NCBI GenBank assembly: GCA_022376515.1 | Contig: WTXI01000295.1 | Location: 1 to 44,722, forward strand | Direction of reading: 5' to 3' | DNA: 44,722 nt | Origin: Lactifluus volemus | Taxonomy: Eukaryota; Basidiomycota; Agaricomycetes; Russulales; Russulaceae | Part shown: positions 44,516 to 44,722 of the stretch, piece after piece | Position numbering within the stretch: position 1 is the first letter of the stretch | Layout: every line of letters starts with the position of its first letter | The notes under the pieces: generated by a model | What the model was told of the DNA's origin: nothing | The model's database searches: none | The model's input: the letters and a program-made list of their open reading frames with translations, nothing else | Program-made: the position numbers and the translations under genes

Positions 44516-44722
44516 TGGCATATACACTAGACACCCATAACATTGGAATGTACATGTATTACTTCCGTACGCATGCTCTACAAGACACGACTCGGAGTAT
44601 GCTCGGCAGAGGTCGGTCTCCTCAACGGCGCGGGGCAGATCGGGTCGTCGTCCGAATTTCAACCCTGCAGCATCACTGGCCGCGTCCCGACGAAAGAGAA
44701 GCCCGCAACCCTACAAACGCAT
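44516..44722. other. 3' flank of the NLR pseudogene to window end
   Basis: No gene recognised. The last 100 bases read in a protein-like way on the minus strand and could be the edge of a gene outside the window, but this cannot be judged here. Confidence 0.4.

Noticed and set aside
1..44722. CRISPR arrays, bacterial operons, rRNA genes
   Set aside because: None seen; the gene structure is eukaryotic throughout.

Overview
The window is nuclear DNA of a filamentous mushroom-forming fungus (Basidiomycota, most likely Agaricomycetes). The evidence is dense introns of about 40-65 nt with GTRNGT-type donors, plus a set of genes typical of such genomes: expanded aspartic peptidases, BTB proteins, a PriA-like cysteine-rich secreted protein, a basidiomycete-type 7TM protein, a Goodbye-NACHT-ankyrin NLR and a LINE. 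No bacterial operons, rRNA, credible tRNA or CRISPR were seen. Exon joins were made by hand from splice signals, reading frame and family resemblance, and no database search was run. Several long open frames begin at TTG or GTG, so starts here were moved to the first ATG.

Layout. (1) 1-3540: unassigned DNA, a heavily decayed aspartic-peptidase pseudogene and a decayed copy of the first exons of the membrane-protein gene found at 14 kb. (2) 3540-13960: tandem array of A1 (pepsin-like) aspartic peptidase genes, all on the minus strand. Three are intact seven-exon copies (A, B, C), and a fourth is reduced to its last exons by a deletion. Repeated 5' and 3' flanking modules separate them. (3) 14063-15405 (+): two-helix membrane protein, divergent from peptidase C. 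(4) 16473-17569 (-): nuclear-looking unknown protein. (5) 17914-19796 (-): DHA1-type MFS transporter, six predicted segments per half expected for the family. (6) 20903-21952 (-): PriA-like secreted cysteine-rich protein. (7) 21953-25830: gene-poor. (8) 25847-32460: complete non-LTR retrotransposon with TSD, poly(A), ORF1 (CCHC zinc knuckles) and ORF2 (EEP endonuclease, RT, RNase-H-like remnant), the ORFs coupled by a TAATG overlap. It lies about 100 bp upstream of (9) a 13-exon 7TM gene (32573-34411, +). (10) 34858-40120 (-): two paralogous genes, each encoding two BTB domains across one intron, one of them with a GC-AG intron. (11) 40985-44515 (+): NLR pseudogene (Goodbye-NACHT-ankyrin) with at least four lesions.

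Together this is an accessory, fast-evolving region: secreted hydrolases and surface proteins, transport, putative protein-turnover adaptors and a dead self/non-self receptor, reshaped by local duplication and a LINE insertion. The observations I would follow up first are the peptidase array whose members all lack the canonical flap tyrosine, the double-BTB pair, the intact LINE with an apparently eroded RNase H domain, and the lesion pattern of the NLR.
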